From assembly GCA_006226595.1 (NCBI GenBank), contig SBGP01000089.1, positions 1 through 64,000 on the forward strand: a stretch of 64,000 bases of DNA, in the 5' to 3' direction. Below the pieces are notes generated by a model. That model was not told the DNA's origin and made no database searches. It was given only the letters and a program-made list of their open reading frames with translations. Position 1 is the first letter of the stretch; every line of letters begins with the position of its first letter. Shown in pieces: positions 57,594-64,000 of the stretch. Position numbers and translations under genes: made by a program. The stretch is from Deltaproteobacteria bacterium (lineage in GTDB: Bacteria; Myxococcota_A; UBA796; GCA-2862545).

Positions 57594-58715
57594 ATGCCCT
57601 TGAACAAGAAGATCGCGGCGGTCGTGGCCGTCGCCGCCCTGTCGCTCGCCGCCCTGTTCGGGTGGTGGAAACGCCCCTTGGAGCCCGTGGACGGCCCGCG
57701 GATCGAAGCGACTCCCACCGCGAAATCCCCAGGGTGGACGGTTCGGCACGAGGCTACGCCCGCCGAGGTCGAGGCCGAACCGACTCGCCTCGACGACCCC
57801 GAGCCGCACACGCCCCACGAAGAGGCCCTGCACGCGGCGATCGCGTACTCGGGCGAGGGCTGGGTGCGCTGCGTGTTGCCCGTCGACCTGCCGAGCATCG
57901 ACGTCGACCGACTGAACTGGGCGGGACGCGACGGCCGCGTGCTGACCATGGCGGCGACCGAGTCGGAGGGTACCGTCGAGCTGCTGCCGGCCAACGCGCC
58001 GCCTGCACCCGAGCCGCCGAAGTTCGACTACGCCGTCTTCGAGGATCTTCCCGAGGTCGAGCAGCTCGCGTTGGCCGAGGAGTTCCAAGCCGCCAGCGAC
58101 CAGTACCAGGACGAGATGGACGCCTGGAACGCAAAGTGGCGTACGCCGGTGGCGTTTGCGACCTGGGACCACGCGGTGCCCGGCGAGCTGGGCAACTGCG
58201 GAGTGGAGCCCGCGGACCGGCGCGTGCCCGTGGTCGTCACCGTCGTCGACGCCGAGGGCACGCCCGTCGTGGATGCGAGCGTGTCCGTGCGCTGGTCGGG
58301 CCGCGCGCAGACGGACGCGGACGGCCGCGCCCACGCGGAGGCCTTCCAGGGGGTGGGAACGACCGTGTTCGCGATGCACACGTCGTCGGACGGCGAGTCC
58401 TTCGTGTCCCGCATGGGCAACGAGACCGTGGTGCTCGGCCCGCAAGGCGGCGCGGTGACCGTGACAATCGCCGAGCCAGAGCGCGACGAGCGCGAGCTGC
58501 GCGAGCTCGTGGACGAGACCCTCGATGCCGCCGAGGACGACTGGGGACAGGTGCTGGACCCGCTCGAACAGGCTCTGGAGACCGACGGGCTCTCGGATGG
58601 CGCGCGGGCCCAGCTCGAGCAGTGGCGCAGGCGCTCGCTGACCCGGCAGGACGAGGCCATGTCGCGCATGGAGGACATCCTCAAGCACATCGACGAGCAG
58701 GAGGCCGCGGAGTAG
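57594..58715 (+). CDS. Membrane-anchored hypothetical protein
   Basis: About 373 residues. A short basic start (PLNKK) and one TM helix at about 6-26 (IAAVVAVAALSLAALFGWW) are followed by a Pro/Glu-rich linker and an extracytoplasmic part. The region around RVPVVVTVVDAEGTPVVDAS and DADGRAHAEAFQGVGTTVFA is a CarboxypepD_reg-like beta-sandwich. The end is a charged coiled coil (ERDERELRELVDETLDAAED, MSRMEDILKHIDEQEAAE). Start uncertain: ATG 57594, or TTG 57600 (GGAG at better spacing), or ATG 57564. 58 bp after the lipoprotein gene, 20 bp before the ATP-grasp gene. Confidence 0.65.
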   Translation: MPLNKKIAAVVAVAALSLAALFGWWKRPLEPVDGPRIEATPTAKSPGWTVRHEATPAEVEAEPTRLDDPEPHTPHEEALHAAIAYSGEGWVRCVLPVDLPSIDVDRLNWAGRDGRVLTMAATESEGTVELLPANAPPAPEPPKFDYAVFEDLPEVEQLALAEEFQAASDQYQDEMDAWNAKWRTPVAFATWDHAVPGELGNCGVEPADRRVPVVVTVVDAEGTPVVDASVSVRWSGRAQTDADGRAHAEAFQGVGTTVFAMHTSSDGESFVSRMGNETVVLGPQGGAVTVTIAEPERDERELRELVDETLDAAEDDWGQVLDPLEQALETDGLSDGARAQLEQWRRRSLTRQDEAMSRMEDILKHIDEQEAAE

Positions 58716-58735
58716 CAGGGCGCCGTGGAGGGGCG

Positions 58736-59977
58736 ATGCTCGATGTGATCGTGCTCACCGAGGCGCGCTACGTCTCGCGGGACAGCGCGCCGGCGACGGT
58801 GCCGGACTGGTACCTCGAGCAGGTGCTCCGCGAGGATGCGCGGGTTGTCGACGCGCTGCGCGCGCGCGGACTGTCGGTCGAGCGGCGAGCGTGGGACGAC
58901 CCTGCGGTGCTCTCCGGCCGCGTCCGAAGCCTGCTGTTCCGCACGACCTGGGACTACTTCGAGCGCTGGCCCGAGTTCTCGGCGTGGCTCGAGGTGGCCG
59001 CAGAGCGCGCCGAGCTGCTCAATCCCGAGGCGCTCATCCACTGGAACCTCGACAAGCACTACCTCGAGGACCTCGATGGGCAAGGGGTCACCGTGGTCCC
59101 CACTCGCTGGGCCTCGAGGGGTGTGCACGATCTGGAGGCCCTCGCCTCTGGCTGGGACGAGGTGGTGGTGAAGCCCGCGATCAGCGGTGCCGGGCGCGAC
59201 ACCTTCCGCGTGCGACTGCCTGACCGCGAGGGGGAGTCGCGCTTCCGGCGCCTCGTCGAAGCCGAGGACGTACTGGTCCAGCCCTTCCTCCCTGCCATTC
59301 TCAGCGAGGGTGAGGTCAGCGTCGTCGTCATCGGTGGCGCGGTCACCCATGCGGTGCGCAAGGTGGCGGCCGCCGGCGAGTTCCGCGTGCAGGACGACCA
59401 CGGCGGGACCGTGCAGGCGCACGTACCCACGCCGGCGGAGGCGGCGCTCGCGAAGGCAGCGGTGGCCGCCTGTGACCCCTGCCCCCTGTACGCGCGGGTC
59501 GACATGGTGTCCATGGATGGAGAGCCGGCGATCATGGAGCTCGAGCTGGTCGAGCCAGAGCTGTTCTTCCGCTTCGGGGAGCACGCGGGCGATGCCCTCG
59601 CCAAGGCGGTGGAAGCGACGCTGGAGGCCTCCACGGCGTGGCTGGTCGAGCAGGTGCACAGCCTTCGCGCAGGCGAGGCGGATGCGGACGCGTTCGCCCA
59701 CGCGTTTGCCATGCGGCGCTGGTGGCTGGGCTGGTCCGAGGGAGAGCCCGTCTTCGAGTACGACTCCGAGGGCAACGAGTTCCTCGCCGTGTTCAGCAAC
59801 CCGCTGTTCGCGGACGCGGCGCGCTGTGACGCGTTCCGGCGGTGGACGGGTCGCCAGATCGCGGAGTGGTTGTTCGCGGACGGCCAGGAAAGCCATCTGG
59901 TTCTGGACTTCGCCCAAGCCCACGCGACGCACCTCTTCGCGGACCAGGTCCAGGCGCTGTTCGCTCGGCTCGCCTAG
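58736..59977 (+). CDS. ATP-grasp domain protein with C-terminal extension
   Basis: A 413-residue protein, ATG 58736 with GGAGGGG upstream. The first 300 residues follow the ATP-grasp order of RimK/DcsG-like ligases: N-terminal part (LLFRTTWDYFERWPEFSAWL), WNLDKHYLEDLDGQGVTVVP, VVVKPAISGAGRDTFRV (ATP loop), VLVQPFLPAILSEGEVSVVV, and metal-binding EPAIMELELVEPELFFR. Residues 300-413 are an added domain, rich in Trp, Asp and Arg (MRRWWLGWSEGEPVFEYDSE), not recognised. Catalyses ATP-dependent carboxylate-amine ligation; substrates unknown. After its TAG the same frame continues openly through the downstream repeat. Confidence 0.82.
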   Translation: MLDVIVLTEARYVSRDSAPATVPDWYLEQVLREDARVVDALRARGLSVERRAWDDPAVLSGRVRSLLFRTTWDYFERWPEFSAWLEVAAERAELLNPEALIHWNLDKHYLEDLDGQGVTVVPTRWASRGVHDLEALASGWDEVVVKPAISGAGRDTFRVRLPDREGESRFRRLVEAEDVLVQPFLPAILSEGEVSVVVIGGAVTHAVRKVAAAGEFRVQDDHGGTVQAHVPTPAEAALAKAAVAACDPCPLYARVDMVSMDGEPAIMELELVEPELFFRFGEHAGDALAKAVEATLEASTAWLVEQVHSLRAGEADADAFAHAFAMRRWWLGWSEGEPVFEYDSEGNEFLAVFSNPLFADAARCDAFRRWTGRQIAEWLFADGQESHLVLDFAQAHATHLFADQVQALFARLA

Positions 59978-60036
59978 GCCGAAGGCGGGGCCGGCGGTGG
60001 AGGAACCGACGGTGCTGGGCGTGCCGAGTCCGGCGC

Positions 60037-60420
60037 GACGCCTGGCACCGTACCCGGCACGACGCCTGGCACCGCACCCGGCACGACGCCTGGCACCGCA
60101 ACCGGCACGACGCCTGGCACCGCCACCGGCACGACGCCTGGCACCGCCACCGGCACGACGCCTGGCACCGCAACCGGTCCCACGCCTGGCACCGTACCGA
60201 GTCCCACGCCTGGCACCGTACCGAGTCCCACGCCTGGCACCGTACCGAGTCCCACGCCTGGCACCGCCACCGGGACGACGCCTGGCACCGCCACCGGGAC
60301 GACGCCTGGCACCGCCACCGGCACGACGCCTGGCACCGCACCCGGCATGACGCCTGGCACCGCCACCGGCACGACGCCTGGCACCGCCACCGGCACGACG
60401 CCTGGCACCGCAACCGCCAC
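60037..60420. repeat. 16-copy tandem repeat of a 24-bp unit
   Basis: Sixteen consecutive 24-bp units, each starting (G/C)ACGCCTGGCACCG; variable bases lie in the last ten positions, with variants such as CACCGGCAC, ACCCGGCAC and TACCGAGTCC. Three adjacent units with TACCGAGTCC are identical, indicating local slippage. Because 24 is divisible by three, every frame gives an 8-residue repeat: T-P-G-T-A-T-G-T in the frame of the upstream ATP-grasp gene (after its stop), and A-V-P-G-V-V-P-V on the minus strand. No start with RBS clearly favours a gene. It separates the ATP-grasp gene from the oxidoreductase operon. Not a CRISPR array: no spacers. Confidence 0.9.
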
Positions 60421-60471
60421 GCCTGACACCGAACGCGCCACACACGGGATAGTCTGGGCCTCGGAGGACTC

Positions 60472-60693
60472 GTGCTACAGCCGCTGGGACTGAAAAACGT
60501 CGCCACCAAGGACCTGGAGCAGCTGCTGCGCTTGGTGCATCGCGGAGAGCTGTCCTGTCCCATCGATCAGACGGGGCTCGCGGTCGCCGGCATGCTCAGA
60601 CTCGGCGATGACCTCGGGCATCTCCGCGGGCTCGACGAACAAGCGGTGCGGGCGGTGCTTGTCGCTGTGCTGGCCGAGCGCAAGCGGCGATGA
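60472..60693 (+). CDS. Small conserved-type protein heading an oxidoreductase operon
   Basis: A 73-residue protein, GTG 60472 with GGAGGA just upstream. All-helical, with LEQLLRLVHRGELSCPIDQT, GLAVAGMLRLGDDLGHLRGL and DEQAVRAVLVAVLAERKRR. I have seen similar short proteins in other myxobacteria, without a function. The stop overlaps the ATG of the Tat protein (ATGA), so they are co-translated. It may be a small regulator or assembly helper for the oxidoreductase; unproven. Confidence 0.6.
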   Translation: MLQPLGLKNVATKDLEQLLRLVHRGELSCPIDQTGLAVAGMLRLGDDLGHLRGLDEQAVRAVLVAVLAERKRR

Positions 60694-61229
60694 CCCACTC
60701 CCCGCTGGCCTTCCTCACGCGGCGCCGCTTCCTGGCGCTCGCCGGGGGGACGGCCGCGGTCGTCGGTGGAACCGCCGCCGGGCTTCTCTACCTTCGTGGC
60801 TCGGCTGAACCGGTCGACGGGCTGCGGACCCTCACCGCGCAGGGATACCGCACCATCGCCGCCGTGGCGCTCACCCACCTGCCGCCCGGCGGACCCATCG
60901 CCGACGGCGCCGAGGAGGCCCAGCTCGCCCGTGCATTCGATGGATGGCTGGCCGACGAACACCCCGACGTCATCCGGGACCTGACGCTGGCCCTGCATCT
61001 GATCGAGTACGGGCCGCTGATCTTCGAGGGCCAAGGCGCGACCTTTTCGAACCTCGCGCCAGCGGCCAGGCTGTCGCACTGGGAGGGCTGGCTCTACGCC
61101 GAAGACGACACGCGGCGCCAGCTGGCGGTCGCTCTGAAGAAGTTCCTGGCCCTGGTGTACTTCGACCGACCCGAAGCGTGGCCCGCCATCGGCTACAGCG
61201 GGCCCTCGTTCCACGGGATGCCGAAGTGA
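60690..61229 (+). CDS. Tat-exported gluconate 2-dehydrogenase subunit 3-like protein
   Basis: A 179-residue protein. The twin-arginine signal is LTRRRFLALAGGTAAVVGGT (RR at 11-12 and a hydrophobic run). The body has YRTIAAVALTHLPPGGPIAD and WLADEHPDVIRDLTLALHLI, then LKKFLALVYFDRPEAWPAIG, the pattern of the gluconate 2-dehydrogenase subunit 3 family, which pairs with a GMC-type catalytic subunit. In such complexes the small subunit's Tat signal exports the partner, which has none. The next gene overlaps by GTGA and encodes that partner. Confidence 0.85.
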   Translation: MTHSPLAFLTRRRFLALAGGTAAVVGGTAAGLLYLRGSAEPVDGLRTLTAQGYRTIAAVALTHLPPGGPIADGAEEAQLARAFDGWLADEHPDVIRDLTLALHLIEYGPLIFEGQGATFSNLAPAARLSHWEGWLYAEDDTRRQLAVALKKFLALVYFDRPEAWPAIGYSGPSFHGMPK

Positions 61230-62746
61230 TCCGGCACTGCGACGAGCAGCCACCGCCTCCCTCCACACGGGTCGAGGTCGCCATCGTCGGCAGCGGGTGT
61301 GCCGGAGGCACCGCCGCCTGGGTCCTGGCGGAGGCCGGAAAGCAGGTGCTCGTCCTCGAGGAGGGCCCCGACAAGAGCGGTGCCCAGTTCACCCAGCGCG
61401 ACTCGGAGATGTACGACCAGCTGTACATGGACCGCGGCGGCCGCATGACGACCGACCTCTCGGTCTCGATCCTCCAGGGGCGTGTGCTCGGCGGCGGCGG
61501 CGTCATCAACGCGAGCGACGTCGTGCCGATCGAGGACCCGGTGCTCGAGCTCTGGCAGCGCCGCTTCGGGCTGAGTGAGTGGACGGCGGCGGCGCTGGAC
61601 GCACCTCGCCTTCGCGCCCTCGAGGACCTGTCCGCGAACCCCATCCCCGAGGCCATGCTCAACCGGAACAACCAGCTCCTTCGGCAGGGTGCCGAACGAA
61701 TCGGCGCGTCCGGTCACGTGATGCGCCACAACCGAGTGGGCTGTGCGGGCATGGGCACCTGCCTCATCGGCTGTCCCGTGTCCGCGAAGCGCAACCCTCG
61801 CCAGGTCGCGATTCCTGCTGCACTGTCGGCGGGTGCCGAGGTGTGGACGCGCGCCCGCGTCGTGCGCATCGTCGACGGCACCCCCAAGCGCCTCATCGTG
61901 CGGCTGCTCGACGCGAAGGGCTACCGCGAGACCGGCGAGGTCGAGGTTGTCGCCGACACGGTCGTCCTCGCGGCGAATGCCATCGGATCGGCGGCACTGC
62001 TCTCCCGCTCCGGGCTCGGGAACCACCACGTCGGACAGCACGTGTCCCTCCAGCCGCAGCTCCCCCTGCTCGCGGAGTTCGACGAGCCTGTGGTCGGCTT
62101 TCGCGGCATTCCACAGGCCTACGCCATCGACGAGGGAGAGCACTTCGACGACACCCTGGGACTCTGGGGCTACCGCATCGAGACGATCATGGGCACCCCG
62201 GGCATCGTCGCCTCGCTGCTGCCGTATGCGGGGCTTGCCGCCAAGCAGGCCATGACCCAGTACCCGCGACTCGCCGCCGCCCTTCTACTCACGCCGGACG
62301 AGCCCACCGGACGGGTAGAGGTCACCTCGAGCGGCCGCATTCAGGTCGACTACGAACTTCACGCCAATGTCGTCGACCGCTATCGACAGGCCGTCAAGCT
62401 GGCCGCTCGCGCGTACCTGGCCGCAGGCGCACGGCGGGTGATGGTGCCCTCGCTGCCGCCCGTGTTGTTCGAGAGCGAAGCCGACCTCGCACGTATCGAC
62501 GCCTTCCCATTCCGGCCCGCCCAAGCCCCTCTGCTGTCCGCTCACCAGCAAGGTGGCGTTCGCGCCGGCCCCAGCCAGAGCAGCGCCGCCGCCGACCCAA
62601 CGGGCCAGATCTTCGGGAGTCGCGGCATCTATTGCTGGGACAGCGGGCTCTACCCTACGAGCAGCAGCAGCCACACCATGGCCCCCATTCTCGCGACGAG
62701 CCGCTGGCTCGCCGAGCGCTGGCTTTCGCAGCCACTTACACCGTAA
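61226..62746 (+). CDS. GMC-family FAD-dependent oxidoreductase
   Basis: A 506-residue flavoprotein. FAD motif VEVAIVGSGCAGGTAAWVLA (about 14-33), VLVLEEG, GRVLGGGGVINASDVVP, and the GMC C-terminal region GIYCWDSGLYPTSSSSHTMA (catalytic His/Asn area). A Cys-rich segment GCAGMGTCLIGCPVSAKRNP is characteristic of the gluconate- and long-chain-alcohol-type GMC enzymes. Start GTG 61226 overlaps the small subunit stop. No signal peptide, consistent with hitch-hiking through Tat with the small subunit. Substrate unknown; a cytochrome c subunit is not seen nearby. The gene ends at a 17-bp tandem repeat. Confidence 0.87.
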   Translation: MIRHCDEQPPPPSTRVEVAIVGSGCAGGTAAWVLAEAGKQVLVLEEGPDKSGAQFTQRDSEMYDQLYMDRGGRMTTDLSVSILQGRVLGGGGVINASDVVPIEDPVLELWQRRFGLSEWTAAALDAPRLRALEDLSANPIPEAMLNRNNQLLRQGAERIGASGHVMRHNRVGCAGMGTCLIGCPVSAKRNPRQVAIPAALSAGAEVWTRARVVRIVDGTPKRLIVRLLDAKGYRETGEVEVVADTVVLAANAIGSAALLSRSGLGNHHVGQHVSLQPQLPLLAEFDEPVVGFRGIPQAYAIDEGEHFDDTLGLWGYRIETIMGTPGIVASLLPYAGLAAKQAMTQYPRLAAALLLTPDEPTGRVEVTSSGRIQVDYELHANVVDRYRQAVKLAARAYLAAGARRVMVPSLPPVLFESEADLARIDAFPFRPAQAPLLSAHQQGGVRAGPSQSSAAADPTGQIFGSRGIYCWDSGLYPTSSSSHTMAPILATSRWLAERWLSQPLTP

Positions 62747-62767
62747 GCAAACTTACACCGTAAGCAA
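62734..62767. repeat. 17-bp tandem repeat between convergent genes
   Basis: ACTTACACCGTAAGCAA occurs twice in tandem (62734-62750 and 62751-62767). Each copy holds the small dyad CTTAC-acc-GTAAG. It spans the stop of the GMC gene and the gap to the convergent hydrolase. Related TTACACTGTAAG occurs inside the hydrolase gene at 63457-63468. It could help terminate transcription or be a repressor-type site. Confidence 0.6.
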
Positions 62768-64000
62768 CTACTGAAGCACGGGGAGGGTGATGGACGTACC
62801 CTCGAAGTGGATGGTCTGGGTCGCCGTGACCGTGTCGACCGCCTCGGCCCAGGGAACGGAAGTGTTCGCGTGGGCTTCGTACTTGGGGAAGCTCGCACTG
62901 GCGAACTCGACCAGCACGCGACTGCCCGCCTCGAACACGTAGTCCACGGGCCAGGTCTCGAGCTCCAGCTCGACGACGTCCCCGGGGGTGTACTCGGCCA
63001 GCCCGCGGCCATCGCGATGCGACAGCGCGAGGATGCTCTCCCGAACATGGATGCGCCGTCCATCGGCGCGCTCCTCCAGGAAGCGGACGTTTACGGCAGT
63101 GTCCTCCGCAGTTGTCGAGAACGCCACCTTCGCGCGCAGGCGCCCGACAACCCTCAGATCCGCGTCCAGGGGGTCCGACGCGAAGCCGAGCAGGTCATCG
63201 CGACGCTCGCAGAGACGCTTCTGATCGATGAAACCGGGCTTCGCGCCACGCCACAGCGGGAACGAACCCGCGAGAACCCCCGACCCTCCTCGGGCAGGCG
63301 TGGGATCATCCGGATCGTAGTCGAAGGCCGCGGTGCCAGCTCCACCATCGCCCAGCGACCCCGCGCAACGCTGCGCATCCCCACCCGGTTCCAGACGCCA
63401 GGTCCGGTCGACCGTAGCGGGGGGCCACGCGTCGTGGGCGGTCCAACCACCGCCATTTACACTGTAAGTCACCACCGTACCGACCGGCGTATCGAGGGGC
63501 TCGCCCTTCAGATGGTGCCCGTACCAGTCGAGCAAGCGCGGCCACTGCTGATAGCGCGGATACAGCCCGACATCATCGTTCAGGCCTGTCTGCCTTACAC
63601 TGGCAGGCACGAACGTGAGGTGGTTCCAGGGTCCAATCACCCAGACGGAATTCTCTTGGGTGGCCAGTCCCTCCCAGGTCTCCATCTGGGAGCCCAGGAA
63701 GGCGTCACTCCAGCCGCCAATCGAGAAGACAGGCAGCGTGGTGTGTTCGGGGGTGTCCACCGCCGCGACCACGATGTCACGCTTCCAGTAGGGGTGTTCG
63801 GGATCTGCGGCGCCCAGCCAGGGGCGGAACCAGAACAGCTCCTCCCCTGCGGCGGCCACGTCCATCTCGGTGCGCGGGCGCACCTTCAGCGCACGCCGAT
63901 AGCGGCGGCTACCCCCCACGTAGTGGAACTTGTGCTCGCTGGGCATCAGCGCCATCCACGCCGTGAGGATGTCGTGGCGCCACATGCCCCCCTGATAGGC
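62768..64000 (-). CDS. CocE/NonD family hydrolase (X-Pro dipeptidyl-peptidase type), partial
   Basis: The last 410 codons of a gene whose start lies beyond the right edge. The visible start AYQGGMWRHDI is in the alpha/beta-hydrolase core after the nucleophile; VFSIGGWSDAFLGSQMETWE and NSVWVIGPWNHLTF carry the Asp and His of the triad (GGW-x-D, GPW-x-H). The C-terminal X-Pro dipeptidyl-peptidase beta-domain is complete (LRVVGRLRAKVAFSTTAEDT, EYTPGDVVELELETWPVDYV). These enzymes are esterases or peptidases of the S15 fold. Convergent with the GMC gene. Confidence 0.88.
   Translation of the reverse strand, partial: AYQGGMWRHDILTAWMALMPSEHKFHYVGGSRRYRRALKVRPRTEMDVAAAGEELFWFRPWLGAADPEHPYWKRDIVVAAVDTPEHTTLPVFSIGGWSDAFLGSQMETWEGLATQENSVWVIGPWNHLTFVPASVRQTGLNDDVGLYPRYQQWPRLLDWYGHHLKGEPLDTPVGTVVTYSVNGGGWTAHDAWPPATVDRTWRLEPGGDAQRCAGSLGDGGAGTAAFDYDPDDPTPARGGSGVLAGSFPLWRGAKPGFIDQKRLCERRDDLLGFASDPLDADLRVVGRLRAKVAFSTTAEDTAVNVRFLEERADGRRIHVRESILALSHRDGRGLAEYTPGDVVELELETWPVDYVFEAGSRVLVEFASASFPKYEAHANTSVPWAEAVDTVTATQTIHFEGTSITLPVLQ

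Noticed and set aside
60037-60420. CRISPR array
   Set aside because: The units are contiguous 24-bp tandem copies with no unique spacers, and there are no cas genes.

Overview
The window is high-GC DNA that reads as a chromosome segment of a myxobacterium-like bacterium (Myxococcota). The evidence is a thrombospondin type-3 repeat protein with a MYXO-CTERM-like tail (Cys, Gly run, hydrophobic segment, RRERR), Asp-rich lipoproteins, a TonB-domain/TonB-receptor fusion, a sigma-54 promoter, and very high GC at third codon positions in resident genes. No 16S or ribosomal protein gene is present, so this placement is an inference.

Layout. (1) 1-8.0 kb: a truncated membrane sensor gene diverges from a sigma-54-type promoter driving a copper/silver-type efflux operon (metal-binding lipoprotein, CusC-, CusB- and CusA-like proteins, a small membrane protein, a DUF6370 protein). 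(2) 8.2-17.5 kb: a zinc/cobalt/cadmium-type block, tightly overlapped: His-rich protein, CzcC, CzcB, CzcA, methyltransferase; then a SmtB/CzrA-like ArsR repressor with its own palindromic operator-promoter, CDF exporter, second methyltransferase, atypical CDF. (3) 17.5-24.5 kb: accessory module A (palindrome cluster, Schlafen-related wHTH protein, XRE protein, small HTH protein, Pro-rich protein, large serine recombinase, small HTH protein), followed by hipBA. (4) 24.5-34.9 kb: a minus-strand mosaic of an IS3 remnant, a truncated transglutaminase, thioesterase, TetR with duplicated operators, a broken NmrA-like gene, and a TetR-OMF-MFP-RND-START-TetR-response-regulator operon. It ends against a truncated Ser/Thr kinase gene. 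(5) 35.3-42.1 kb: a TetR gene divergent from a second multidrug-type OMF-MFP-RND-TetR operon. (6) 42.1-49.9 kb: a 3'-truncated IS91-type transposase and module B, a diverged copy of module A with the same gene order plus a J-domain-like gene, ending inside tRNA-Asn(GUU). (7) 50-64 kb: resident genes including clpX, yqgE, surface and lipoprotein genes, a TonB-dependent receptor operon, an ATP-grasp gene, a 16-copy 24-bp tandem repeat, a Tat-dependent GMC oxidoreductase operon and a partial CocE-type hydrolase.

How the genes work together. Four complete RND tripartite pumps, two CDF exporters and their regulators (sensor plus sigma-54 promoter, ArsR, three pump-linked TetR genes) form a dense metal and drug export region. 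Modules A and B interrupt it. Their shared gene order, paralogous proteins and matching palindromes (CATGTC-type clusters upstream of the wHTH gene, GGTACC-centred dyads upstream of the recombinase) suggest one family of serine-recombinase integrative elements whose regulatory core I do not recognise as a described system. This is the most interesting signal in the window.
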